Assembly (NCBI GenBank): GCA_023394875.1
Contig: JAEXAB010000003.1
Span: forward strand, 434,001-498,000
Length of the DNA stretch: 64,000 nucleotides
Origin: Bacillota bacterium
GTDB lineage: Bacteria > Bacillota > Clostridia > Christensenellales > DTU072
Reading direction: 5' to 3'
The position numbers and the translations under genes are program-made. The stretch's first letter is position 1; each line of letters starts with the position of its first letter. The notes under the pieces were generated by a model. That model was not told the origin of the DNA and did not search any database. It saw only the letters and a list, made by a program, of their open reading frames with translations. Shown here piece after piece: positions 11,038 to 22,300 of this stretch.

Positions 11038-12510
11038 TTATTCAACTATTCTTGATTTCGGCTTCTTATTAAAATGCCATATAACAAAGCCTACGGCGCC
11101 TCCGACAATCAGCGCAAGGGCTCCAATTATTATTCCCAAAACTACCCAATTGTCGCGCTCTCCGAATGCCTTTATTCTTTCCCACATCTCAACGATTTTT
11201 TCGTTTTCATCTCCGAAATCGTTCATCATACCTAGGTTAGCTTCAAAGTCGGGATAACGGCGGGTATCTTCAAAGAACTCTTCGTAGAACTCTTCTACAG
11301 CCAAAAGATAGTCTTCTTCGGTATCAAAGTCTTCCAAATAAATCTCATAGCAGTCAAGCAAGGCTGCTCTAGCTTCCAAACTGTATTCATAATTAATATC
11401 GTTTTCGTCCTCAATAAAATAACTGCTGTTATCAACCGCCGCGGAGTAACCTATCTCCAAAGTGTTATACATAGCGATATCGGGGCGGCAAAGGTAATTC
11501 ATAAATAAGTATGCGGCATCCTTATTTTTTGCGTTTTTCGGCATAACCCAGCCGTCAAACCAAATGTTGCTGCCTACGCTAGGTACATAATAATCAAGAT
11601 AAGAGTTTCCGTCCTCGTCCATAGCTTCTTCTATAGCATACATAGCATCTCCGCTCCAGGCAAGGTCGACAAGGGCGATTTCGTTAACCATATCGTCTTT
11701 ACCGAAGTCTACTTCATAGCCTTTTAGATATTGTCTTTGGTCTTTTAATACCTCTTCTACAAGATTGACCATCTCATCATCGGTACAGTTAATGAGTTCT
11801 TCTACCGTCAAGTCCGCATATTCTTCGGGCAACAATTCGTATGCATAAAGATACATTACCGCAGCGGCATAGGTGTCTCTTATGGAATCCTTTATTAGGA
11901 TTTTATTTTGAATGTCAGTATTACCCAAACTGTTCCAGAAGATTCCCCAGCCCTCTGCCTCCACTTCTTCGGCGGAAATATAATTGGTGTTATACAAAAC
12001 TCCCAATGTTCCGTACATATAGGGTAGGAAATAATCGGACATATTGACAGTTTCTCCGTTTTTGGTTTCTATATCAACGAAAACTTCATTGATTTTATCC
12101 AAAATGTTGGCATTAATGTTACCGATATAGCTATCCACACCGTAATCGTCTAAGATACTCCAGTCCAGTCTATCAAGGGCGTTATTGCGGAGCAGTCTTT
12201 CGATAGCGTATTCCGATGGGCAAATAAGGTCAATATTGCTGTCGCCTTTTATTATTTCGGTAATCATCGTTTCGTTAGTGTCGAAGTTACTGTACACTAT
12301 TTTTATAGTTCTGCCCGTTACTTCCTCATAATATTCGGCAAAGCTGTCAAGAACTGTAAGGTCAATATAGTCCGCCCAGTTGTAAATAATCAGTTCGTCA
12401 TCATATTTTTGAGTAATTAACGGAGGTATAAGGAAGGCAAGTAACGATGCAATAACTATTACTGCCACAAGCACAATGGATATTGTCTTTTCGGCTTTAT
12501 CGCGCTTCAT
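11038..12510 (-). CDS. potD: Spermidine/putrescine-binding protein with two membrane anchors
   Basis: Polyamine ABC transporter binding protein (490 aa; usual length about 350). After an N-terminal hydrophobic segment (about 10-30), the mature part opens with LIIYNWADYIDLTVLDSF, the usual PotD start, and continues with the periplasmic-binding fold. It has no lipobox Cys. Instead there is a second hydrophobic segment at about 452-478 followed by a short basic tail. It therefore seems held by membrane helices rather than by lipid. The region at about 385-445 is very rich in Glu/Asp. It is the last gene of the operon, overlapping potC by 14 bases. Family call secure; choice of polyamine not determined. 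Confidence 0.9.
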   Translation of the reverse strand: MKRDKAEKTISIVLVAVIVIASLLAFLIPPLITQKYDDELIIYNWADYIDLTVLDSFAEYYEEVTGRTIKIVYSNFDTNETMITEIIKGDSNIDLICPSEYAIERLLRNNALDRLDWSILDDYGVDSYIGNINANILDKINEVFVDIETKNGETVNMSDYFLPYMYGTLGVLYNTNYISAEEVEAEGWGIFWNSLGNTDIQNKILIKDSIRDTYAAAVMYLYAYELLPEEYADLTVEELINCTDDEMVNLVEEVLKDQRQYLKGYEVDFGKDDMVNEIALVDLAWSGDAMYAIEEAMDEDGNSYLDYYVPSVGSNIWFDGWVMPKNAKNKDAAYLFMNYLCRPDIAMYNTLEIGYSAAVDNSSYFIEDENDINYEYSLEARAALLDCYEIYLEDFDTEEDYLLAVEEFYEEFFEDTRRYPDFEANLGMMNDFGDENEKIVEMWERIKAFGERDNWVVLGIIIGALALIVGGAVGFVIWHFNKKPKSRIVE

Positions 12511-13324
12511 TGTTCTTAACCTCCTTGTTATGATTTTTTTCGTCCAATGCTTTTTTAAGATTGATTAACAACACAATTGCAAGCACCGCCACGAATATTA
12601 TACTGAATATCGCAAACCAGAAGGGAGAAAGTCCTTTTAGTCTTGCATCTTCGTAAATATACGTTGATAAGGTGTTGATACCCGTTGCCGCGCCCTTGTT
12701 TATCTGGGTAATAATAAAGTCGTCCATCGACAAGGTAAAACTCAATACAAAACCGCTTATTATCCCGGGAATCAACATAGGGAACATAACTTTTACTAAG
12801 GCTTGCGTGGGGCTTGCGCCTAAGTCTAACGCCGCCTCATAGATATTGGGGTCCATTTGTTGAAGTTTTGGCATAACGCTTAATACCACGTAAGGGGTGC
12901 AAAACGCAATATGACCGATTATTATGCGGATATAACCTGCGGGGAACTTGAACGTCACAAAGAACAGCATTAAGCTAACCGCCATTACTATTTCCGAATT
13001 GATTATGGGCAGTTGGTTTACGTTTTCCACTATTCTGCGTGAACGCTTGGACAAACTGAATATTCCTACCGCCGCTACGCTTCCTAACACTGTAGCTATT
13101 ACAGAAGAAATTATGGCTATAAGGAAGGTGTTTTTTAAGGCTTCCAACAATTCGGGAGTTTTGCTTGATGTAAATATCGATTTATACGCTTCCAAACTGA
13201 AACCTTCGTCAAAGCTGAACGTGGCGCTGTTGGAAAAAGAATATATGATAATAAGCACAATAGGAGCGTATAACAGGGCAATTATTATTGCTAAATAGCT
13301 TTTTTCTAAAATTTTTCTTACCAT
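12497..13324 (-). CDS. potC: Spermidine/putrescine ABC transporter permease PotC
   Basis: 275 aa inner-membrane permease with about six helices. The cytoplasmic EAA loop (EAALDLGASPTQALVKVMFPML, about residues 162-183) contacts PotA. It overlaps potB by 7 bases and potD by 14, so the chain is translationally coupled. The C-terminus is strongly charged and Asn/Lys-rich. It is the usual partner of PotB in a heterodimeric channel. Confidence 0.95.
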   Translation of the reverse strand: MVRKILEKSYLAIIIALLYAPIVLIIIYSFSNSATFSFDEGFSLEAYKSIFTSSKTPELLEALKNTFLIAIISSVIATVLGSVAAVGIFSLSKRSRRIVENVNQLPIINSEIVMAVSLMLFFVTFKFPAGYIRIIIGHIAFCTPYVVLSVMPKLQQMDPNIYEAALDLGASPTQALVKVMFPMLIPGIISGFVLSFTLSMDDFIITQINKGAATGINTLSTYIYEDARLKGLSPFWFAIFSIIFVAVLAIVLLINLKKALDEKNHNKEVKNNEAR

Positions 13325-14139
13325 AAGTTCCTCCCGATATTTTCTCCTTTGTTTACTTTGGACATTACCGTATTGCTGATTAGTACAAGAATAATCATAA
13401 TAAGGCTCATTACGCTACCTACACCGTACATATTGTTACTGAACTTGGTCTGAATAGAGTCACCGAATAGGAATATGGTGTAGTCACTTAAAAACTGGCT
13501 TATTGCAAAGGTAGAAATGGTAGGTATAAATACCATCGTCATTCCGCTAATTATCCCCGGTATCGACAAGGGAAGAACTGTCTTTACAAACACAGTCAAT
13601 CTGTCGGCTCCTAGGTCTCTTGCCGCTTCCATATAGCTCTTGTCAAGACTGCTAATCGTGGTATGAAGGGGCAGTATCATAAAGGGTAAGAAGTTATAAA
13701 CCATACCGAAAAGCACGGTGCCCATACCAAGGGAAATATCCAACGCCACAAAAATAGCTTTGGTAGCCAACGTTCTTATAAGGAAGTTAACCCACATGGG
13801 AAGAACGAATAACAAAACCAATACTCTCCCCGAACGGTATTTACTAAGAATATAAGCTACTGGATAGCCAAGGATAAGGCAAAGGGTTGTGGTAACTACT
13901 CCGACAAGCAGGGAAGTTAGTAGTACCTTTATGCTGGCTCCGTCGGCAAACAGCGCGACAAAGTTGTGGACGGTCAAATTGTTCTGCGCGTCTAAAAAGG
14001 CATAGACAAGTACAAGCACAAGGGGAATAACCACAAACAGTACCAGAAACAAAATATACGGATAGGAAAAAACTTTTCTCGTCATACGAAAGTTTTTATA
14101 GCTCTTTCCTATGTTTTTTAATCTGACTTTTTTATTCAT
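13318..14139 (-). CDS. potB: Spermidine/putrescine ABC transporter permease PotB
   Basis: 273 aa permease with about six helices and the EAA loop (EAARDLGADRLTVFVKTVLPL, near residues 165-185). I chose the ATG at 14139 because GAGGTGG in the potA 3' end is well spaced for it and it lies one base after the potA stop. An in-frame ATG at 14160 would add seven residues inside potA and lacks a site. Co-transcribed with potA and potC. Confidence 0.93.
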   Translation of the reverse strand: MNKKVRLKNIGKSYKNFRMTRKVFSYPYILFLVLFVVIPLVLVLVYAFLDAQNNLTVHNFVALFADGASIKVLLTSLLVGVVTTTLCLILGYPVAYILSKYRSGRVLVLLFVLPMWVNFLIRTLATKAIFVALDISLGMGTVLFGMVYNFLPFMILPLHTTISSLDKSYMEAARDLGADRLTVFVKTVLPLSIPGIISGMTMVFIPTISTFAISQFLSDYTIFLFGDSIQTKFSNNMYGVGSVMSLIMIILVLISNTVMSKVNKGENIGRNLW

Positions 14140-14140
14140 C

Positions 14141-15613
14141 TTAACCTTCCACCTCAACAATTTCTTCGACTATTATTTTGTCTTTAGCAACGCTAAGTCC
14201 TACGCGGTCGCCTTTCAACCAATCGTCGTCGGTATCTACAAAGAAATCGTAATAATTGTCGGTACGCACTACGCATTGATAGTAGCTTCCCTTGTAGATG
14301 GAAGAAACAACGGTACCGCTTATTATTCCGTCGGCTTCGTCGTCAAGTATTTCTATATCGTCAAAGTCGATTTTTACTTTTACTTTGGTTCCGGAGGGTT
14401 TGTCAAAGTTGCATTCGAATTTTCCGCCGAATATTTCCACAACGTTGTTATCCCACATCTCCGTCACTATTTCGTTTATTATACGACTCTTGTGCATAAT
14501 ATGGAGGTCGTTGGGTTTGATAAACAAGCCTATCGTTTCGTCGGTTTCGCATTCCACATTGTCGTGAATTAAGATTTCGTTGCCCTCTTCGCCCTCAATA
14601 ATAGCAAAGGTCTGATAGTGATCGCCCTTGAATACGCAGGAGGTTACTTTGGCTTTTACCATAGCTTTGCTGAGCATATTTTCGTCGCCCTTTAGTACAT
14701 AAATGTCTTCGGGACGGACGATAACGTCAATGGGTTCGTTCTTTTTGAAGCCCTTGTCAACGCAGGCAAAAGTGTGTTCACAGAAGAGAACTTTCTCATC
14801 TTCAAGCATAATTCCGCTGAAAATATTGCTCTCTCCGATAAAGTCGGCTACAAAAGCGTTGGCAGGCTCGTCATAGACCTTTTCCGGAGTGCCTATCTGC
14901 TGAATTTCTCCGTTACGCATTATTATTATGGTGTCGCTCATAGTAAGGGCTTCTTCCTGGTCGTGAGTAACGTAAACGAAAGTTATTCCTAACTTTTTGT
15001 GCATACTCATAAGCTCGATTTGCATATCCTTACGCATTTTTAGGTCCAAGGCTCCCAAAGGTTCGTCTAGAAGTAGAACTTCGGGTTCGTTTACTATGGC
15101 TCTGGCTATGGCAACTCTCTGTTGTTGTCCGCCGCTTAGGCTGTTTACATTGCGGTAGCCGTAGTCTTCAAGATCTACAAGCTTAAGAACACCGTTTACT
15201 TTCTCTTCTATTTCGGCTTTGGTGTATTTACGCATTTTTTCCATTTTATTGCCGTGTTTATCGGTATAAAACTCTCCCGTGGGAACGGCTTTTAACTTCA
15301 AACCAAAGGCTATATTGTTATATACGTTTAAGTGAGGGAACAGAGCGTATTTTTGAAAAATGGTATTGATATGGCGTTTATGGGGAGGTATATTCGTCAA
15401 ATCCTCTCCGTTAAATAAAATCTGCCCGTCTGTAGGCATCTCAAAACCCGCCAACATACGGAGCATTGTGGTTTTTCCGCAGCCTGACGGCCCCAGAAAA
15501 GTAACAAATTCACCTCTTTTGATAGTAAAGCTAACATTATTGACTGCAGGTTTGCTGCCGTCAAAAACCTTACTGACCTTTTTTACTTCGATAATCTTGT
15601 CTAGTCCTGCCAT
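14141..15613 (-). CDS. potA: Spermidine/putrescine ABC transporter ATPase, extended
   Basis: 490 aa; PotA is usually about 370. It has Walker A GPSGCGKTT (about residue 39), Q-loop TIFQKYALFPHL (about 85), signature LSGGQQQRVAIARA (about 160), Walker B VLLLDEPLGALD (about 180) and switch His in VTHDQEEA. Two departures are visible: an insertion of about 25 charged residues between the Q-loop region and the signature (around residues 108-135), and a C-terminal part of about 250 residues that holds TOBE-like beta segments. It drives import through PotBC with PotD. The start follows the puuR-like gene by 27 bases. Confidence 0.95.
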   Translation of the reverse strand: MAGLDKIIEVKKVSKVFDGSKPAVNNVSFTIKRGEFVTFLGPSGCGKTTMLRMLAGFEMPTDGQILFNGEDLTNIPPHKRHINTIFQKYALFPHLNVYNNIAFGLKLKAVPTGEFYTDKHGNKMEKMRKYTKAEIEEKVNGVLKLVDLEDYGYRNVNSLSGGQQQRVAIARAIVNEPEVLLLDEPLGALDLKMRKDMQIELMSMHKKLGITFVYVTHDQEEALTMSDTIIIMRNGEIQQIGTPEKVYDEPANAFVADFIGESNIFSGIMLEDEKVLFCEHTFACVDKGFKKNEPIDVIVRPEDIYVLKGDENMLSKAMVKAKVTSCVFKGDHYQTFAIIEGEEGNEILIHDNVECETDETIGLFIKPNDLHIMHKSRIINEIVTEMWDNNVVEIFGGKFECNFDKPSGTKVKVKIDFDDIEILDDEADGIISGTVVSSIYKGSYYQCVVRTDNYYDFFVDTDDDWLKGDRVGLSVAKDKIIVEEIVEVEG

Positions 15614-15640
15614 TTTTTCATCCTTTACAAATTTATTTTT

Positions 15641-16180
15641 TTAGAAATTGCTGGGTGTGGTTACCCAGAGTATTTTGCTTTGACCTTTATTGACGTTCTT
15701 TATATAGTGTTCGTATTTTCCGTCAATATAAAAAGCCTCTCCCTTTTTTGCGTTGGAAACGTATTTTCCCTGCTGATAAACAATGGCAACTTTTCCTTCC
15801 AGACAATAGCCGAATTCCTCTCCCTCAAAAGGAGTGCGGATTTCGCTCTGCCCCTCTTCGGGCAGAATAAGAATAATAGGCTCCATTTCGTTCTTCTGAC
15901 TGTTGGGAATAAGCCAGATATTTTTGCCGTCGCCGTTTGCCGACTCAAAATAATCGTTCTTGCCAAAAACAATCTGTTCTTTCTTGTTTTCTGTGAAAAA
16001 TTCCTGCAGAGTAACCCCGAGGATATTGAGTATGTCCACAAGAGTTGCTATCGAAGGACTGGCAAGATCGTTTTCCAATTGGCTGATATAACCTTTTGTA
16101 AGTTCGCAGCGGAGCGCAACCTCTTCTTGGGTCAGCCCTCTCTGCAGTCTTATAGCCTTTATTTTTGCTCCTATATCCAT
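15641..16180 (-). CDS. XRE-cupin regulator, PuuR-like
   Basis: 179 aa. The N-terminal helix-turn-helix of XRE type (about residues 5-60, with LTQEEVALRCELTKGYISQLE) is joined to a C-terminal cupin effector domain (about 105-175; EGEEFGYCLEGKVAI). This domain order is that of PuuR-type sensors of polyamines or amino acids. As the first gene of the pot operon, it probably controls polyamine uptake and its own synthesis; a palindromic site lies at its promoter. AGGAG is placed about 6 bases before ATG. Confidence 0.88.
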   Translation of the reverse strand: MDIGAKIKAIRLQRGLTQEEVALRCELTKGYISQLENDLASPSIATLVDILNILGVTLQEFFTENKKEQIVFGKNDYFESANGDGKNIWLIPNSQKNEMEPIILILPEEGQSEIRTPFEGEEFGYCLEGKVAIVYQQGKYVSNAKKGEAFYIDGKYEHYIKNVNKGQSKILWVTTPSNF

Positions 16181-16198
16181 TTATTTCTCCTCACTGCG

Positions 16199-16242
16199 GT
16201 TTAGTTAAAACAATTATTAAGGTTAATATTACTAAACTAAAC
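16199..16242 (-). promoter_or_regulatory. Inverted repeat (candidate operator) of the puuR-pot operon
   Basis: GTTTAGTT at 16199-16206 and AACTAAAC at 16235-16242 are perfect 8-bp inverted arms 28 bp apart. They lie between the predicted start site and the regulator's ribosome site. The arrangement suits autorepression by the XRE-cupin protein, though an mRNA stem cannot be excluded. Confidence 0.5.
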
Positions 16243-16251
16243 GCAAAAACA

Positions 16252-16280
16252 ATTATATAAAAACACTTTACTGATGTCAA
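16252..16280 (-). promoter_or_regulatory. Consensus promoter of the puuR-potABCD operon
   Basis: Reading the minus strand, TTGACA (16280-16275) and TATAAT (16257-16252) are 17 bp apart. Both hexamers are consensus, and the operon is the only gene set downstream. Confidence 0.9.
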
Positions 16281-16314
16281 ACATTTTAATTAATATTATT
16301 AAACTTTTTTTAAC

Positions 16315-16345
16315 AAAAAAACCGACGGGCTTCCGTCGGTTTTTT
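16315..16345 (-). terminator. Terminator of the giant lipoprotein gene
   Basis: The stem ACCGACGG (16321-16328) / CCGTCGGT (16333-16340) with loop GCTT is flanked by A6 and T5. It is a symmetric intrinsic terminator 18 bp past the stop of the 2978-residue protein. Confidence 0.9.
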
Positions 16346-16362
16346 CCTAATTAAAATTTGAT

Positions 16363-19300
16363 TTATTGGGCTTTCAATAATGTATAATCGAAGTCTAAGA
16401 TTAGTAGCGTATAATTGGTTCCGCCCTGCTCGTATTTCTGATAAGCGAACGTTCCCAGGTCTTTGTTCAATCTTACATCGTCTGCGCTGGGCGTCTTTAG
16501 CACTTCGCCTGTGGAAGGATCTGTTTCGGGTAAGAAAGTATCGGGATTCAGACTTATTGTGCTTAATGTTATGTATTGCCAGGTAACATAGTTTGTAGCG
16601 CCCCACATAAAGCTAGGATTAATAATAATGTCGGCAGATATCTCTGGCGAATAGACGGTTTCTGTTACGCCGCCGGCTCCTGTGGTTTGTCTAGAGTACG
16701 TAACAACAGGCAGTTCGCCACGCTCAAAGATTTGGAAGCTGTAGCTTGTCCAAGCTCTCTGATAACTTCTCTTTACGTTATAGTTCAAGCTGTTATTTAC
16801 ATAAATACGGAGCTTGAAATAAGCGTTAGCAGTAGCGGTATTTCTGGTAAAGGCATTGGAAGACAGAGCCGCAGGCGTTGAACTATAGATAGAAATCTTT
16901 GCTAATCTTACACAACCTAAGAATACGTATGATTCAATAGTCTTGACGTTGTAATTTAGTTCTATTCCGTACATTCCGGAGCAGTTTTCGAAAGCATTTG
17001 CTTTTATGGTTTCCAGTCTGTTAGGCAATACTACGGTAATAAGGGACGGCGCGTTGAGATTTAATCTGCTTCCTAACAAAATACAGTTATAGAATGCTCT
17101 TTCTGCAATAACTTTTAATTTGCTTTCGCTGATATTAAACTTAACTTCCAATAAGGCTTTACAGTTATAGAAAGTTTCTTGATTAATAATGGTTACTTCA
17201 TTAGGTATGGAAATTGTACTCAGTTGTTCGCAGTTGTAGAATACGCCCGAACCTAAGGTATGAAGCTTGCTGTACGTATCGATTCTTACCTCAATGTTGC
17301 CGTTAACTTCCTGTGTAGTCATATAATCGAAAGTAACAGTCTTTAACTTTTTGCAGTTTAAGAACACTTCGTTACCAAGTACGGTTACGTAAGGCGGTAT
17401 TTCTATTGACGTTAGGTTGTTGCAGTTACTAAACGCTTTGTCGCCGATAGTTACAGCTACAAAAGAGTTGTTGTTCTTTATTTGAGTTATCTTCTGTGTG
17501 TTGAGTATAAAGACAATCTTAGTTAAAGAGATGTTGTTTGCAAAAGCGTTCTTGCCGATGCTCTCAACCGACGCGGGGATTTTTGCCTCGCCGACTACGC
17601 TAGAATTTATTGTGCTCAATCTGTCGCAACCATAGAAAGCGTTATCACCGATAGTTTTAAGGGTGCTAGGCAGGGTAAGGGAAATAAGCTGACTGCTTTC
17701 GAAAGCTTTGTTGCTTATAGCCACAATTCCTTCGGGCACAACAATGTTTGACGCCGTGCTTACGCATTTAATCAACACTTTACCCAAAATAAGCATATTG
17801 GAGTTATCGTTTACGTAGAAATCAGTCTCGCTGAACACGCTGTCGGCTATATATATAAGGTTATTACCCGCTTCTATATTGGTAGTAATATTGATATCCT
17901 TAAAGGCCAAAGTGTTTATCCTTTCTAGGTTTACCGGTAACTTGACGCTGACAAACTCCATAAATACGGTGTTGCTTTCGCTCCTGCTGTTATAGTTAAG
18001 GTTGCTTGCCAAAGACCTTATGGTAAAGCCTTTTATACTATCGGGTATAGCCAATCTGTTGGTCATTGCAATCTGGCGGTACTCAAGTAGCATATTGCCT
18101 GCGCTGTAGAATACGCCCACTATTGCCGAAGCTTGCACGTATTCTTCTTTCGCGGCCGCTGTTTCGTACCAAGCGGTGTTGTTAAAGGAAGTGCTGTCGG
18201 CGTCTATAAGATTAATGCTTGTGCCGAATACTATTTGGTTAAGGCTGTTGTTAAAGGCGTGGTAACCTATCTTAGTAATGGTGTTAGCTATGGTTACCTT
18301 ATTAAGTCCGCTGTTAATAAAGGCATAATCGAATATTTCGGTAACGCCGTTGGGAATAACAAACTCAGTAGCCTTAGTCTTGTTTTCTCCGTTTACAACA
18401 AATCTGGCTACGTAGGCTACTATGCTCTTAAGAACGTTTGTACTGCCTACTTTCTCATAGAAATAAACCACACCGTCAGACACCATAAAGGTAGCTTCCA
18501 CGTTATCGCTGCTAAGTAGTACCAATTCTTCCAAATTGGGGAAGAAACGGAAGATATTGTTGGTCATTCCGTTAAAGTTGCTGGCGTTGGTAAGAATTAA
18601 CTTCTTAACGTTTACTGCGTTGGAAGCTAAATTAATGGAAGTAACTTTCCTGCCGTTTACTGTTGCGGGAATATATAACTCTTGTACAGCCGTTTCCACT
18701 CCGGTAACAGTGTAAACTGCTTTTAACGAATCATAGGTAAAGGATAGGTTTGCATCGCTGTTTACGTTGGGTATATCGTTCTGATACCACTTGGCATAAA
18801 GCTGTATAGAAGAAAAAACTTTATAAGGAAGAACAAGTTTTTGATTCTTGAGTGCATCTGTATACCAGCCTACAAAGGTGTTACCTGTCTTAGCCGGGGT
18901 GCCGATACTCTCTATTACTTCGGACTTGAAGGACTGCATATAATATCCTTGGTCGGTTTCGAAAGTAACTTCGGGATAATCTCCGTCCATAAACAGAGTG
19001 AAGGATGTACCCCATCTAGACCAAGCGTTAACTTGTCTCTCTAAATCGGTTTCGTTCGGGTTGGAGTTATCAATATAGCGGTAAGCTTCACTGTTCATAT
19101 AAATTCTTATCGCTTTGCCTGTGCTCTCACGTTCAAACAAACCATTCATTTTCTCACGGTAATTGGTAAAACTATAACTAGTAAGTAAGCTTACTATGTA
19201 TTCAGCCAGAGCGTTTATTTGCGCTTCGCTGGATGTCCACTCTACTTTATACAGTTCGTTACAGTTATAGAATGCCTGTTCTCCTATTTCAACTACTCCC

Positions 19301-22300
19301 GAATACATTTTTAAGTACGTCAAAGAACTGTTGCCGTAGAAAGCTTGTCTTCCTATAGAAGTAACGCTCTGCGGTATAATAAGTTCTTTTATAGCGCAAC
19401 CTTTGAAGGCTTCGGCTCCGATAACTTTGAGATTATCCTGTAAAACAATAGTTTCTAACCTATTACAGCTGAGGAACGCCTGTTCGCCTATAGAAATTAG
19501 CAAGCTGTTTGCCATAAATTCCACTGTAAGCAAGGACGCGCTGTTATAGAATGCCCTTCTTTCGATGTATTTTACGCTGCTAGGAATAATAACCTTGCTA
19601 ATAACGCTGTTTTCGAAAGCACCGGTCAATATACTCTCAACTCCGTTAGGCACTGTTGCGATTATGCCTTCTTCTTGAATAACGTCGGAAGCGATGTATT
19701 TTATCAATACGTTGCCGATAACAAGATACTGCGCAACGCTTAAATCTACGCTGCCTTGGTACCACTTAGTATCGATAAGTCCCGAACCGCCGCTTGCCAC
19801 AGAGGAAGTAAGTTTTTCGGTTACTTTCAAGCCAGGCGCGATTATAGAGGCAAGTTTAACACAGCCTTGCAAACTTCCTTTCTTAAATTCCTTTACAGCG
19901 TTATTGAGTCTCAACGTCTCAAGAGAACTGCAACCGCGGAACAAATCTTCGTTGAGGAATTCTACAGTGGCTGTTCCAAAGTCTACAGTCTTTAATTCTG
20001 CACAATCCATGAATGCGCCTTTTCCTAGGAGCGTTACGGTATTTGGTAATATAATACCGGTAATTCCGCTTCCACTGAAGGCGTAATCGCCGATTTTAAC
20101 CAGGCGGGAATTGTTAGCAAACTGAACAGTCGACATATTTACGTTTTCGAAAGCGTATGCGCTTATTTCGGTAATATACGCAGGTATAATAACGGTGGAA
20201 GCGCCTGTATAGTCGTTATATTTAGCAAGAATGGTGCCAACAATTACCATATCCTGTGTAGCAAGCCAAGGAGTATTGGCAAAAGCCGCTAAATCAAGTT
20301 CTTTAAGTTTGCTGTTGGAAGAATCGTTTCCGGAACTGTAAGTTACGAATTTCAAAGCCGAATCGGTAAAGCAATCTGTACCTATATATAATAGATTATC
20401 GTTAATGACTATTTCTTCGACAACAGCATTGTCCATAAACAGCTCATCGTTAAGTTTAATAGCTTCGGCAGGAACTCTTACAATCTTTTCTTCGGTCAGA
20501 ACGTATTCTATTGCCAATCTGCCCGCCATAATAAAGCCGTTATTGATTCCGGTTAATGCTTTGTTCCTTTGCGTTGTATACCACTTTGTGCCGGTGAAAG
20601 CCGCGGTGGGGGCGCTAACTAGATTACTGTTTGAGCCAAACTCTATATCCAGTCCTGCAATATTGTTAAATACATTGCCGATAATAGTTTCCAAAGAAGA
20701 CGGCAGATAAATATAAGTAAGGTTACTGTTAAAGATTCCGTTTACGTTATCGCTACCGTTCGAATACTTGCCGCCGTGGGACAAAATCTTTACTCCGTCA
20801 GGCAGAACTATTTCAGTAAGGCTGTTGCATTCGCTGAAAGCACCTGCATAGACAGCCACAATGGGATAATTGTCTCCGCTGGCGTTGGTGTAGGTTGACG
20901 GAATAAAAATACTGTCAGCTGTCGGGCTACTGAATTTTACAAGCTCCCAACCTTTGAGAGTTTCGTTATAAATAAGGTCATCGTCAACCAAAGAACCTTT
21001 CGTCAGGCTATAATACTTAGCATAAAGGGTAGTATCGGCGCTAATTAGCATCGGGAACTCCGCCTTTGCATAAGTTGTGCCGGTAATATTTATATACCAA
21101 CCGTCGAATAAATATCCGATATAAGCAGGAGCCGAAGGTGATTGGCTTATGTATGCTACATTGCTTAACCTATCCTTATTGAATGCGGCGTTTACTGAGA
21201 AGTTTGGCATCGTAGCGAAGCTTACTGAAGGCAGATTTCTTCTAATGTTAGACAAATAATTATCTTGTAGGTTGCCTTGGTTTGCATTGGCATTTATATA
21301 GATATATGCGGTAATGGGGAAGACTCCTTCGTCAATAATAGATGCAGTCTCACTCAAAATTCCGCCAGTACCCATTATTCTTATGGTCTCAAGCAAGTCG
21401 CAACCACTGAAAGCATAACCGCCGATAGAGGTAATTATGTGGCTTATTACTACGTACTGTAAAGAAGTACAATTTTGGAATGCGCCCGCTCCTATCTTTG
21501 TGGCAGCCGAAGCCGTCAAATCAACTACTTCTATAGATGCGCAATCTCTGAAGGCTTCGCCGGGTATTTCCGCCAAAGGAGCTATGATGTTGACTATATC
21601 GGTTAGAGCTGAACAACCTGCAAATGCGTAGGAGTTTTGAATTTCGTCCACACCAAAACGGACAACGTAAGGCATATTCACCGACACAAGGCTGATACAA
21701 CCTTGGAAGGTAGCCAAATGCAATGTTCCGCCGTTAATTGCGTTGGGTATGCTTACCGATTCTAATTGAATACTGTTCTTGAACGCGCCGTTCTTTAATA
21801 CTGTTACGTTGGTTAGAACTACGTTTACTAAACCGGAGTTTTCAAAAGCGCCTTCCTCAATGGAAATAACTTTATTAAGGTTAATACTTTCTAAGTCGGT
21901 GCAGTTTTGGAAAGCGAACTTTCCGATATATTTTACCGAATCAGGTAAGGTTATTTTGCTAAGGTTTGTATCCTTAAAGAAGTTATCGGGTATAGTTACT
22001 ATTCCGCTTAGTTTATCGGCGCCCACTTCGGTTAGAGGCACGATTTCGTCTTCATCATTTATTGTGGTAGCGCTGTTGTTATAACCGATAAGCTTGCCGC
22101 CCAAAACGATGATGTTGTTATTTGCATAATACTTTGTATCCGCAAAAACTTCTTTAGAAACAACTGCGGTGCTTGCCCAATTTGCAACAACAATGTTTGC
22201 CAAAGAGGTGCAACCGTCTACTACGTAATAATTAAAACCGTTTAGCGTGGCGTTAATAACAAGGCTTTCCAAATATATATAATTGCTGAACGCTCTTTGA

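Noticed and set aside
14111..14572. A 153-codon open frame on the + strand across potB/potA
   Set aside because: It is antisense to two well-conserved genes and has no ribosome site; it is a shadow of the potA reading frame.
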